Below, piece after piece: positions 17,725 through 26,264 of a stretch of 64,000 nucleotides of DNA. The first letter of the stretch is position 1. Each line of letters begins with the position of its first letter. The stretch is from RUG705 sp934101175 (GTDB taxonomy: Bacteria > Bacillota_I > Bacilli_A > RF39 > UBA660): assembly GCA_934101175.1 (NCBI GenBank), contig CAKOQC010000002.1, positions 248,001 to 312,000 on the forward strand, in the 5' to 3' direction. Made by a program: the position numbers and the translations under genes. The notes beneath the pieces are model-generated. The model was not told the DNA's origin, searched no databases, and worked only from the letters and a program-made list of their open reading frames with translations.

Positions 17725-18138
17725 ATGGATAAAAAGAAAATTAATCTAGATAAAGAAAAGAAAGTAGCTAATGAGTTTAAAGAATTTATTTCTAAGGGGA
17801 ATATAGTTGATATGGCAGTTGGTGTTATTATAGGATCTGCTTTTGGAAAAATAGTAACATCACTTGTTAATGATATATTTATGCCACTTATAGGAATAAT
17901 TATTGGAGGACTTGATTTTTCTAAACTTACTTTAACTGTGGGAGATGCAGTAATTGCCTATGGAACATTTATTCAAAATATTGTAGATTTTCTTATTATA
18001 GCAATATGTATATTTATAATGATTAAAGTATTAGCTAAATTTAAGAAAAAAGAAGAAGTAAAACCAGTAGAAGTTAAAGAGAGTGAAGAAGTAGTTTTAC
18101 TTAGAGAAATTAGAGATTTAATTAAGAAAAATATTTAA
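17725..18138 (+). CDS. mscL: Large-conductance mechanosensitive channel
   Basis: Pentameric membrane channel that opens under hypo-osmotic shock. FKEFISKGNIVDMAVGVIIG is the N-terminal signature and pore helix, TM2 is FLIIAICIFIMIKVL, and the C-terminal bundle helix is LLREIRDLIK. Length is 137 aa, as usual. AGGAGGAA precedes the ATG. Single-gene unit with strong terminator. Confidence 0.97.
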   Translation: MDKKKINLDKEKKVANEFKEFISKGNIVDMAVGVIIGSAFGKIVTSLVNDIFMPLIGIIIGGLDFSKLTLTVGDAVIAYGTFIQNIVDFLIIAICIFIMIKVLAKFKKKEEVKPVEVKESEEVVLLREIRDLIKKNI

Positions 18139-18160
18139 TTATAAGTATTTTTCTTTTTTT
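18124..18160 (+). terminator. Terminator of mscL
   Basis: 10-bp stem AAGAAAAATA (18124-18133) / TATTTTTCTT (18146-18155) with T-run; overlaps the last codons. Confidence 0.85.
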
Positions 18161-18171
18161 AGGCTAAAGAA

Positions 18172-18201
18172 TAGACAAGTAGGGTACTATGAGAATATAC
18201 T
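18172..18201 (+). promoter_or_regulatory. Promoter of importer operon
   Basis: TAGACA (18172-18177), 18-nt spacer, TATACT (18196-18201). The ATG at 18223 follows with GGAGG at 18213-18217. Confidence 0.65.
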
Positions 18202-18222
18202 AAAATGAAAATGGAGGTTAAA

Positions 18223-19227
18223 ATGAAAAAAAATTTGGTAGGTTTAATATCTATTTTTTTAGTAGTTTTATTTGCTACTTTAGCAATAATTAGAATTAAA
18301 GAGGAAGAGAATAATGGATTAAAAAAAATAACTGTAGCAGAGGTTGCTCATAGTGTATTTTATGCTCCGCAATATGTAGCACATGGTCTTGGATACTTTG
18401 AAGAAGAAGGATTAGATGTTTCAATAGTACTTACTAGTGGAGCAGATAATGTTATGGCTGCAGTATTATCAGGAGATGCTGATATTGGATTTTCAGGATC
18501 AGAAGCTACAATATATGTTTATAATGGTGGCGAAAAAGATTATGTAATGACATTTGCAGGTTTAACACAAAAAGATGGATCATTTTTAGTATCAAGAGAA
18601 AAGTATAATAACTTTACTTTAAATGATTTGAAAGGTAAGAGGGTAATAGGCGGAAGAGTAGCAGGAATGCCAGAAATGACTTTTGAATGGGCGCTTCGAG
18701 AAAATGGAATAGATCCTAAGAATGATTTAGAGATTGATACTTCAGTAGCTTTTCCAGCAATGGAAGGATCATTTATAGGTGGTAATGGTGATTTTGTTAC
18801 ATTATTTGAACCGAATGCTACATCAGTAGAAAAGAATGGCTATGGTTATGTAGTAGCATATGTAGGTGATCTAGGAGGATTAGTTCCATATACAGCATAT
18901 AATGCTAGAAAAAGTTATATTGAAAATAATCCTGAAGTAATTAAAAACTTTACTAAAGCTGTTAATAAAGGACTTGAATATGTTAATAGTCATAGTGCTA
19001 AAGAAATAGCAGAAATAGTAGTTAAATATTTTCCAGATACAAGTTTAAGTGATATGGAAACTATTATTAATAGATATAAAACTGGAGAAGCTTGGAAGAA
19101 AAATATTACAATAAATGAAGAAGAATGGAATCATATTCAAGAAATAATTGAAGCATCCGGGGAACTTCAAAATAAAGTTAATTATAATGTATTAATTTAT
19201 GATAAGTACTTTAAAGATTATGAATAA
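18223..19227 (+). CDS. NMT1/THI5-like substrate-binding protein
   Basis: Periplasmic-type binding protein of a tau/ssu/thi-type ABC importer, 334 aa. The N-terminal segment VGLISIFLVVLFATLAII is a membrane anchor, and there is no lipobox cysteine, so it appears to be held by an uncleaved helix rather than lipid. The conserved NMT1 motifs are VFYAPQYVAHGLGYFEEEGLDV, SGDADIGFSGSE and FEPNA. GGAGG supports the ATG at 18223. It overlaps the ATPase gene by 8 nt. No thiamine riboswitch precedes it, so HMP uptake is only one option; sulfonates or other aromatics are others. Confidence 0.85.
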   Translation: MKKNLVGLISIFLVVLFATLAIIRIKEEENNGLKKITVAEVAHSVFYAPQYVAHGLGYFEEEGLDVSIVLTSGADNVMAAVLSGDADIGFSGSEATIYVYNGGEKDYVMTFAGLTQKDGSFLVSREKYNNFTLNDLKGKRVIGGRVAGMPEMTFEWALRENGIDPKNDLEIDTSVAFPAMEGSFIGGNGDFVTLFEPNATSVEKNGYGYVVAYVGDLGGLVPYTAYNARKSYIENNPEVIKNFTKAVNKGLEYVNSHSAKEIAEIVVKYFPDTSLSDMETIINRYKTGEAWKKNITINEEEWNHIQEIIEASGELQNKVNYNVLIYDKYFKDYE

Positions 19228-19969
19228 GATAATTGAACTTAAGGAAATAAATAAGAAATATTATAATATGAAAGGAGAACTTACAGCAATAGAAGATATA
19301 TCATTTTCAGTTTTTGAAGGAGAATATGTTGCAATAGTAGGACCATCTGGATGTGGGAAGAGTACCTTACTTAATATTATTGGTAATATTGATAAGAAAA
19401 GTGGAGGAGAAATAATACTTAATAAAGATACAAAGATTGGGTATATGCTACAAGAGGATTCTTTGTTTCCATGGTTAACTATCTTAGATAATTGTTTAAT
19501 AGGCTTAAAGGTACGTGGAGAAGTTAGTGATGATAAGATTGATTATGTTAAAAAATTACTAAATATATATGGCCTTAAGGATTTTATGAATAGTTATCCG
19601 ACTAGTTTATCTGGTGGTATGAGACAAAGAGTTGCTTTAATTAGGACACTAGCGATGAAGCCAGATATATTACTTTTAGATGAGCCATTCTCAGCACTAG
19701 ATTATCAAACTAGATTAGCAGTATCAGATGATGTTTATAAAATAATAAAAAATACTGGTAAGACAGTAATTATGATTACTCATGATATAGCAGAAGCAAT
19801 ATCTATGGCAGATAGAGTAATAGTACTTACAGAAAGACCAGCAAAAGTTAAACAAATATATAATATAGAAATGGAAGGAAAGAGTACGCCAATTAATAAT
19901 AGAAAATGTAGAGAGTTTTCAGAATACTATGATATGATATGGAAAGAGATTGATTATCATGAAAAGTAG
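19220..19969 (+). CDS. ABC importer ATPase (SsuB/TauB type)
   Basis: Nucleotide-binding subunit, 249 aa. Walker A GPSGCGKST, Q-loop YMLQEDSLFPW, signature LSGGMRQR, Walker B ILLLDEPFSALD and ITHD are intact. The DSLFPWLT stretch is typical of the nitrate/sulfonate/taurine subfamily. The ATG at 19220 overlaps the binding-protein stop by 8 nt. Confidence 0.92.
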   Translation: MNKIIELKEINKKYYNMKGELTAIEDISFSVFEGEYVAIVGPSGCGKSTLLNIIGNIDKKSGGEIILNKDTKIGYMLQEDSLFPWLTILDNCLIGLKVRGEVSDDKIDYVKKLLNIYGLKDFMNSYPTSLSGGMRQRVALIRTLAMKPDILLLDEPFSALDYQTRLAVSDDVYKIIKNTGKTVIMITHDIAEAISMADRVIVLTERPAKVKQIYNIEMEGKSTPINNRKCREFSEYYDMIWKEIDYHEK

Positions 19970-20750
19970 AGAGTATAAATTATATTTAAGAAAATTAAAA
20001 ATAGAGAAGATACTTATATATAGTGTACAAATATTAATAATAGTAGGATTTAATATACTATGGGAATATGCATCAAATAAAGGAATAATTAATACATTTA
20101 TTTATTCTTCTCCAAGTAGAATGATTAAGACAATAATAGATTTATATAATCAAAATAATTTATTTAATCATATATGGGTAACAGTATATGAGACAGTTAT
20201 AAGTTTTAGTTTAGCAACAATACTTGGTACAATAATAGCAATAATACTTTGGTATAGTAAATTCTTATATAGAGTATTTGATCCATATTTGACAGTACTT
20301 AATAGTTTACCTAAAGTAGCATTAGGACCAATTATCATAATTATATTTGGAGCTAATATAAAGTCAATTATTATAATGGCATTACTTATATCAATAGTAA
20401 TTACGATTAGTAATGTATATTCAGGATTTATTAATACAGATAAAAATAAAATAAAACTATTAAAAAGTTTTGGAGCTTCAAAAAATCAAATGTTAAAATA
20501 TTTAATAATTCCTAATAATTATCATGTGATTGTTAATAGTTTAAAAATTAATGTTGGTATGAGTATGGTTGGAGTAATAATGGGAGAATTCTTAGTATCT
20601 AAAGAAGGAATAGGATACTTAATAAATTATGGATCAGATGTATTTAATCTAAGTCTAGTATTTGCAGGAATAATAATACTTCTTATAGTATCTTATTTAA
20701 TGTACTTGATAGTGTTATATATAGAAAAAGTGTTAATTAGAAATAATTAG
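19959..20750 (+). CDS. ABC importer permease (SsuC/TauC type)
   Basis: Six-helix inner membrane permease, 263 aa. The cytoplasmic EAA loop appears as LLKSFGASKNQMLKYLIIP. Start ATG at 19959 overlaps the ATPase gene by 11 nt. The stop codon lies in the stem of the operon terminator. Confidence 0.9.
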   Translation: MKSREYKLYLRKLKIEKILIYSVQILIIVGFNILWEYASNKGIINTFIYSSPSRMIKTIIDLYNQNNLFNHIWVTVYETVISFSLATILGTIIAIILWYSKFLYRVFDPYLTVLNSLPKVALGPIIIIIFGANIKSIIIMALLISIVITISNVYSGFINTDKNKIKLLKSFGASKNQMLKYLIIPNNYHVIVNSLKINVGMSMVGVIMGEFLVSKEGIGYLINYGSDVFNLSLVFAGIIILLIVSYLMYLIVLYIEKVLIRNN

Positions 20751-20759
20751 CACTTTTTT
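20727..20759 (+). terminator. Terminator of importer operon
   Basis: 13-bp stem (20727-20739 with 20744-20756), GAAA loop, one G-U pair, then T-run. It spans the stop codon. Confidence 0.9.
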
Positions 20760-20782
20760 ACTAATGATTAAATTTATTTATG

Positions 20783-20791
20783 TGATATAAT
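20783..20791 (+). promoter_or_regulatory. Extended -10 promoter of 20814 gene
   Basis: TGATATAAT (TATAAT at 20786-20791), 23 bases before the ATG; no clear -35. Confidence 0.55.
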
Positions 20792-20813
20792 GAATATATA
20801 ATAAGGAGATTGT

Positions 20814-23306
20814 ATGAAAAAGAAAAAGAATAAAAAGAAGATTATATTATTATTATTATTATTAATATTATTATTAATAATAATAATTATAGGTATTATA
20901 CTATTTAGAATTTATAATAATAAGAATAAAGATAATAATAAAGAAGAATTAAATATAAATGATAAGATAGTTATAAATGATACTAATGTTAATATATATA
21001 GTAATTTTTATGTGAAGCAGAATGAAGATAATATTATAGTATATAATTTTGATAATAATATTATATATAAATATGATGGAAAAATAGATAATTATGAAGT
21101 ATTTAGTGATAAGTATATTTTAATAGATACTGGTAATGAATATATGGTAATAGATAATACTGGTAATATGATAATTAAAGGTACTAATGGTATGAGTGTA
21201 CATGAGGTGGATACTAATACAAAATATATATTAGTAGATAATAAGATATATGATAATGAAATGAAAGAAATATATCAACTTCCTGATTACTTTGTAGAAG
21301 AGACTTTTGTTAATTATAATTTATATTCTTTAAATATTACTAATAATATACTAGCAATGGTATTTGTTAATAATGAACGTAATATGCTTGTTGATATAGA
21401 TACTAAGAAAGAGATGTATTTAGGTTTTGATAGATATTTAAGACTTAGTGATAGATATATAGCTATTGGATATGATAATAAATATAAAATAATAGATACT
21501 GATAGTAAGAAAGTAATATATGATAATGTAAGAGTAGATGAGAATTTAATTATTTGGAATAATGATAATTATATGTATATTTATAATAATAAGATATATA
21601 CTGATGGTACTAAGATAAATAATAAATATCATATGAAGAGTGAAGGATGCAAAGTAGGAAGTAAACTTGTTTCTGATAATGAAATAAAAATAGATGAATG
21701 TATGTTATATTATGAAGAATATGATAATGATATTATAATGGGATTTAATATAGATAATAGTGTATTATATATAAATGGTGATGTAAAGAGGGCTAGTCTT
21801 TTTAATAAGATAGGTAATTATATTAAGAGTTATCAATATAATGAAGGACTTACTACATATAATGTATATGATAGAGATGGTAAGATAATATTAGAGAATA
21901 AAGAATTATATTATTTAGGTAATGATATATATCAAGAATATGATATAGATGAGAATATTTCTTATTTTTTAGATAGTAACTTAAATATCATATCTGATAA
22001 ATTTAACTATGCTAGTTGTAATAATAATAATGAATATTGTATAGTATCAGATAATAATTATAATAGAATGTTATATAGAAATGGTAAGTTAGTTACAAAT
22101 AATATATATGATGATATAGAGATTAAAGATAATTATATTACTGCTAAGATGTTATTTAATTCATTTATATATAGATTAGGTAATCTTGATGAGATTAATA
22201 TTGATTATATAGAAGAAGTTCGGATAGATACTAATGAAATGATAAATAAATATGAATTAAGTAACATTCACGATAAGATAGAGAATAATAAGATATTATT
22301 TAATAAATATGCTTATATAGTAGAGAATAATAATAATTTACTTGAATATAAAAAACAAGTTATGGATATGTTTAGTGTTGTTATAGATAATAAGGAATAT
22401 TTAAATGAATTAACTTTACTTAAAAAATTAAAAGATCTTAATATAGAACATGTTCAAGATTTAGGAGCAGGAATAGCTGGTACTTATTCAGATTCATTTG
22501 GAGATATTAAGATTAGACTTAAAGAGAGAAGTAATAATACTTTATATCATGAACTTATGCATTTTATAGATTATTCTTTTAATAGTAATAATTTAGGAAC
22601 TTATATATATGATTGTAATGGAAAATATTTAGTAGGGAAAAGTTATAATACGACATGTGATATAGTTAGTATTGATACTAATTTTATTGTTGAAGCAGGA
22701 GCAGAAGTATATTCAGGAAAGTATTTTACTAAAGAAGTTATGGCTTATCAACCAGCTCCGACGATATTAGAAGCTTTAGAATATATATGTGGTAGTGATG
22801 AAGTTAGAGAATGGTATTTTAATAATGATATATATTTTAAGATGTTATGGTTTGATATAGGATATTCGAAAGAGAAAGTTGATAAGATAATAGAAGCACT
22901 TACTAGTCAGACACAGGTTATTAGAAATGGTGATGATAATATACTTTTAATAGTAGATAGTTTAATTGATTTATATAAATATAGAAATGGTAATGAATTT
23001 CTTAAGGATAATAAATTTAAATATATTATTAGGAGTATACTAAGCTATAGAGATGATTTTAATTCTTCTAAATATAAGAATGAATTAGAAGAGATAATGA
23101 GTGATAAAGATACTATTGTTAATGTTTTTAGAGATAAGTTTAGTGAATATGGATACTATGACGGATATGGAAATATATTAATTATAGATAATCAAGTATA
23201 TATATCTATTCCTTGTTATAAAGATAATAAATTAGGAGTATTACTTATAGAGTATGATTTTAATAATAATAGAGTATTAGATTATAGTTATATGGAAGTT
23301 AAATAA
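20814..23306 (+). CDS. Membrane-anchored HExxH protein, putative metalloprotease
   Basis: An 830-aa protein with a very basic start (KKKKNKKK), one long hydrophobic anchor (LLLLLLILLLIIIIIGIILF) and a large outer domain. Residues 60-480 are rich in short repeated patterns with Asn, Asp and Tyr (DNTGNMII, DNKIYDN, DRDGKIIL) resembling a beta-propeller or WG-type repeat. The motif HELMHFID at residues 579-586 fits a zinc metalloprotease of gluzincin type, with Glu627 or Glu630 (VEAGAEVYS) as third ligand. Conserved hydrophobic context around it (MAYQPAPTILEALEYICG) suggests a folded enzyme. AAGGAGATT supports the ATG. Family not recognised; protease activity is inferred from the motif only. Confidence 0.6.
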   Translation: MKKKKNKKKIILLLLLLILLLIIIIIGIILFRIYNNKNKDNNKEELNINDKIVINDTNVNIYSNFYVKQNEDNIIVYNFDNNIIYKYDGKIDNYEVFSDKYILIDTGNEYMVIDNTGNMIIKGTNGMSVHEVDTNTKYILVDNKIYDNEMKEIYQLPDYFVEETFVNYNLYSLNITNNILAMVFVNNERNMLVDIDTKKEMYLGFDRYLRLSDRYIAIGYDNKYKIIDTDSKKVIYDNVRVDENLIIWNNDNYMYIYNNKIYTDGTKINNKYHMKSEGCKVGSKLVSDNEIKIDECMLYYEEYDNDIIMGFNIDNSVLYINGDVKRASLFNKIGNYIKSYQYNEGLTTYNVYDRDGKIILENKELYYLGNDIYQEYDIDENISYFLDSNLNIISDKFNYASCNNNNEYCIVSDNNYNRMLYRNGKLVTNNIYDDIEIKDNYITAKMLFNSFIYRLGNLDEINIDYIEEVRIDTNEMINKYELSNIHDKIENNKILFNKYAYIVENNNNLLEYKKQVMDMFSVVIDNKEYLNELTLLKKLKDLNIEHVQDLGAGIAGTYSDSFGDIKIRLKERSNNTLYHELMHFIDYSFNSNNLGTYIYDCNGKYLVGKSYNTTCDIVSIDTNFIVEAGAEVYSGKYFTKEVMAYQPAPTILEALEYICGSDEVREWYFNNDIYFKMLWFDIGYSKEKVDKIIEALTSQTQVIRNGDDNILLIVDSLIDLYKYRNGNEFLKDNKFKYIIRSILSYRDDFNSSKYKNELEEIMSDKDTIVNVFRDKFSEYGYYDGYGNILIIDNQVYISIPCYKDNKLGVLLIEYDFNNNRVLDYSYMEVK

Positions 23307-23311
23307 TAATA

Positions 23312-23339
23312 AAAAAGCGTTAAGAAATTAGCGCTTTTT
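23312..23339. terminator. Bidirectional terminator at 23.3 kb
   Basis: 12-bp stem (23312-23323 with 23328-23339, one G-U pair), GAAA loop, A-run left and T-run right. It serves the 20814 gene and the convergent antiporter gene. Confidence 0.88.
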
Positions 23340-24294
23340 ATGTTAAAAATAAATATGTATAATAACTTAAGAAGATACATACCATGATAATACCTTCAGT
23401 TCTTGTTAATTTACGGTCATCTTTAGCAAATGTATAAAGAATAAGACCAGATATTATCATAATAGACATATCTACTAGATTAAAATTATTAGTAGATACT
23501 CCTCCTAATAAGATTATTGGTAGTCCTAATACGAAACCAATATTAAAGATATTAGTACCAATAATATTACCAATAATTATATCAAATTCTCCTTTCTTAG
23601 CAGAAGTAATAGCCATAATTAATTCTGGCATACTAGTACCTACTACTAAGATTATCATAGTAATTAGCTTTTCACTAATATGAAGATATCTTGCAATAAT
23701 TACACAATTATCAACAGCTAGATTACTACCGATAGAGATAGCTATTAATCCTAAAATAGAAATAATAATTGATTTAGATAAATTCCATTTAGGTTTTTCT
23801 TGAATTAAATCTTTTAAATGATGAGATTTTTTGTAATAACTAAAGATATAGTAAATAAAACATAGGAATATTACAAATAATACTAAAGCATCACTTCTAG
23901 AAATAGTATTAATAGTTTTATCAAAGATACTATCAAGAAGAAGAATAGAAAATACTAATATTATTAGAAAATGTAATGGTAATTGATTTTTAATAGTTTC
24001 ATTTTTTATTTTAATAGGTCTTATAATAGCAGCAGTACCAATTATTAGCATACTATTAACGATAGTACTACCTACAACATTGGCTAAGACAATATCATTA
24101 TTACCTCCTAGTAGTCCTTGAAAAGAGATAAATAGTTCAGGAGCACTAGTGCCAAACGCTACAATGCTTAAAGAGATGATTATTTTGGGAATTTTTAGGT
24201 TGGTTGCAGTAGAAGATGTAGCATCAACAAAATAATCAGCACCTTTTACAAGAAGATAGAAACCTATTATGACATAGATTATATTTGATATCAT
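23338..24294 (-). CDS. Calcium/sodium antiporter, CaCA family
   Basis: Ten-helix cation/Ca2+ exchanger of the YrbG family, 318 aa. Both inverted alpha-repeats are seen: FGTSAPELFISF with VVGSTIVNSMLIIG, and VGTSMPELIMAI with NIIGTNIFNIGFVLG. The acidic Glu of each PE(L/T) motif is present. It is transcribed alone and convergent with the HExxH gene. Confidence 0.93.
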   Translation of the reverse strand: MISNIIYVIIGFYLLVKGADYFVDATSSTATNLKIPKIIISLSIVAFGTSAPELFISFQGLLGGNNDIVLANVVGSTIVNSMLIIGTAAIIRPIKIKNETIKNQLPLHFLIILVFSILLLDSIFDKTINTISRSDALVLFVIFLCFIYYIFSYYKKSHHLKDLIQEKPKWNLSKSIIISILGLIAISIGSNLAVDNCVIIARYLHISEKLITMIILVVGTSMPELIMAITSAKKGEFDIIIGNIIGTNIFNIGFVLGLPIILLGGVSTNNFNLVDMSIMIISGLILYTFAKDDRKLTRTEGIIMVCIFLSYYTYLFLT

Positions 24295-24353
24295 GTTTAC
24301 ACCTCTTTATTCTAATAATATGATAGCAAAAAATAGATAAATAAGCAATAGAA

Positions 24354-24372
24354 AACCACACTAAGTGTGGTT
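24354..24372 (-). terminator. Terminator of LRR gene
   Basis: AACCACAC / GTGTGGTT stem (24354-24361, 24365-24372) with a 3-nt loop; a T-run follows on the minus strand. Confidence 0.8.
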
Positions 24373-24380
24373 ATTTGTAA

Positions 24381-26204
24381 TTAAGCTAGATTACCATAAC
24401 TAGCAATTTTTTGAAATACATAAGTACCAGTTGCTAATAATAATGCAACTATTCCAATAAATATGATATGTATATAGTTAATACCAGTTTGAGGATTAGT
24501 TTGAATGTTGTTAATACAGTTCATGTATACACTATTGTTCGCTCCATATATACCTTGAATTGTACCATCGGTGACTCTTGTTGTATCCATATCATTATTT
24601 TTTGAATAAAAGTCTATTAAACATTTATATTGAGCACCATTTAAATATTTATAGCTATTTTTATTATTAAGAAAATTGCTATCAGCAATAACATAAGTTT
24701 CATCATTTCTATCTGGTAATATAATATTATTAGTAGGGATACCTTGCATAGATAAAAAACTTAGTTTATTATTATTAATTAAATTCATGCTCTTGATATT
24801 TGTATTGTCAATACTAATTGTGGTTAAATTACTATTATTGCTTGTGTCAAGATTGGAAATTTTAGTATTAGATAGATATAAATATGTAAGCATTTCATTG
24901 TTAGAAATATCAATGCTAGGTATTGAGTTATAGCTTGCATCTAGATACTGTAAATTGTTTTTTGATAAATCTAATGTAGTTAATTTGTTGTTGTTAATCT
25001 GAAGTCCACTTAATTTAGTATTTTTAGAAACATCAATACTAGATAATATATTATTGTCAATTAATAACTCAAATAAATAAGTGTTTTTAGATACATCAAT
25101 ATTAGAAATATTGTTATAAGATAAATATAAGTCTAGTAATTCAGTATTTTTAGAAACATCAATGCTCGATAATTTGTTTTTCTTAGCTCTTAAAAATTTT
25201 AAATTGATTAGTGCAGAAACATCTATTTTAGATAGTTTATTACTATTTAAATATACAGTTTGTAATTTAGTGTTTTTAGATAGCTCAATGTTAGATAAAT
25301 TGTTGCTATTTAAATTTAGCTCTGTCAATTCAGTATTTTTAGATAAATCAATGTTGGTTAGTTGATTATTACCTAAATATAGATTTTGTAATTTAGTGCT
25401 TTTTGATAAATCGATACTAGATAATTTGTTCTTGGCAACATCTAATTTAGTTAATTTAGTGTTTTCTGGTAAGTTAATACTAGATAAACTGTTATTTGCG
25501 GCATTTAATTCAGTTAATTCAGTATTTTTAGAAATATCAATGCTAGACAATTTATTATTGTTAATTTTAAATATGGTTAACTTAGTGTTTTTAGATACAT
25601 CAATACTAGATAGACTGTTATTTGCGGTATTTAATTCAGTTAATTCAGTATTTTTAGAAACACCAATGCTAGACAATTTGTTATTGTAAATATCAAGTGT
25701 AGTTAACTTAATGTTTTCAGATATATCAATACTGGATAAATTGTTGTTACTTATATTTAACTTGGTTAATTCAGTATTTTTAGATAGATTTATTTTAGAT
25801 AAATTATTTGCATAAATATCAAGTACAGTTAACTTAGTGTTTTTAGAAACATCGATAGTTGATAATTTGTTGTTAGCTAAATATAGTTTGGTTAGATTTG
25901 TCATCTTACTTAGGCCAGTGACATCGCTTACTTGTGGGCCAACAACACCATGGTTAATACCATTCTTAAGTACTACAGGCTCACAAGCAAGGCTAGTTAA
26001 TTGACTTAACTCGTTATCAGTTACTTTGTATTCAGTGGTACGATTAGTTACATTATTAATTTTATCATTATTTAGAGTATTAATAATACATTCATAGAAT
26101 ACATCGTCTTTAAAAGCTGTATTAGCAGGAGTAGCTTTAACATTACTTGTAAAGATAAATGTACTTATTACTATGATAGTAAATAGTTTTAAAAATTTTT
26201 TCAT
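24381..26204 (-). CDS. Leucine-rich repeat surface protein with NPQTG end
   Basis: An internalin-like surface protein of 607 aa. Signal peptide in residues 1-24 (FTIIVISTFIFTSNVKA), a capping region to ~103, then 18 LRRs of 21 residues (residues 104-480) with consensus LTxLxLxxNxLSSIDVSKNTx. A C-terminal region with paired cysteines follows. The last 40 residues read NPQTG, a membrane helix (IIFIGIVALLLATGTYVF) and a short tail with one Lys, matching a sortase signal of NPQT type rather than LPXTG. Likely covalently attached to the wall and binding a host or microbial ligand. Promoter on the minus strand at 26232-26240. The binding partner is unknown. Confidence 0.85.
   Translation of the reverse strand: MKKFLKLFTIIVISTFIFTSNVKATPANTAFKDDVFYECIINTLNNDKINNVTNRTTEYKVTDNELSQLTSLACEPVVLKNGINHGVVGPQVSDVTGLSKMTNLTKLYLANNKLSTIDVSKNTKLTVLDIYANNLSKINLSKNTELTKLNISNNNLSSIDISENIKLTTLDIYNNKLSSIGVSKNTELTELNTANNSLSSIDVSKNTKLTIFKINNNKLSSIDISKNTELTELNAANNSLSSINLPENTKLTKLDVAKNKLSSIDLSKSTKLQNLYLGNNQLTNIDLSKNTELTELNLNSNNLSNIELSKNTKLQTVYLNSNKLSKIDVSALINLKFLRAKKNKLSSIDVSKNTELLDLYLSYNNISNIDVSKNTYLFELLIDNNILSSIDVSKNTKLSGLQINNNKLTTLDLSKNNLQYLDASYNSIPSIDISNNEMLTYLYLSNTKISNLDTSNNSNLTTISIDNTNIKSMNLINNNKLSFLSMQGIPTNNIILPDRNDETYVIADSNFLNNKNSYKYLNGAQYKCLIDFYSKNNDMDTTRVTDGTIQGIYGANNSVYMNCINNIQTNPQTGINYIHIIFIGIVALLLATGTYVFQKIASYGNLA
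24765..25895 (-). repeat. 18 LRR repeats, 63-bp unit
   Basis: Tandem 63-bp units encode 21-residue LRRs (one unit is 60 bp). The last 8 or 9 codons of each unit (SSIDVSKNT) are nearly identical in DNA, while the LxxLxLxxN part varies. This fits expansion by unequal crossing-over. Confidence 0.85.
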
Positions 26205-26231
26205 TTCATATTCCTTCCTTATTATATTTTG

Positions 26232-26240
26232 ATTGTATCA
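26232..26240 (-). promoter_or_regulatory. Extended -10 promoter of LRR gene
   Basis: On the minus strand TGATACAAT precedes the AAGGAAGG ribosome binding site of the LRR gene. Confidence 0.5.
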
Positions 26241-26264
26241 TATAATTATTGCTTTTACAAGTAA

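Noticed and set aside
25162..25689. Open frames on the plus strand across the LRR gene
   Set aside because: They are antisense reflections of the 63-bp LRR repeats, with no ribosome binding site or recognisable protein.
24765..25895. Regular repeats that could suggest a CRISPR array
   Set aside because: Period is 63 bp, fully coding, and translates into LRRs; there are no spacers.
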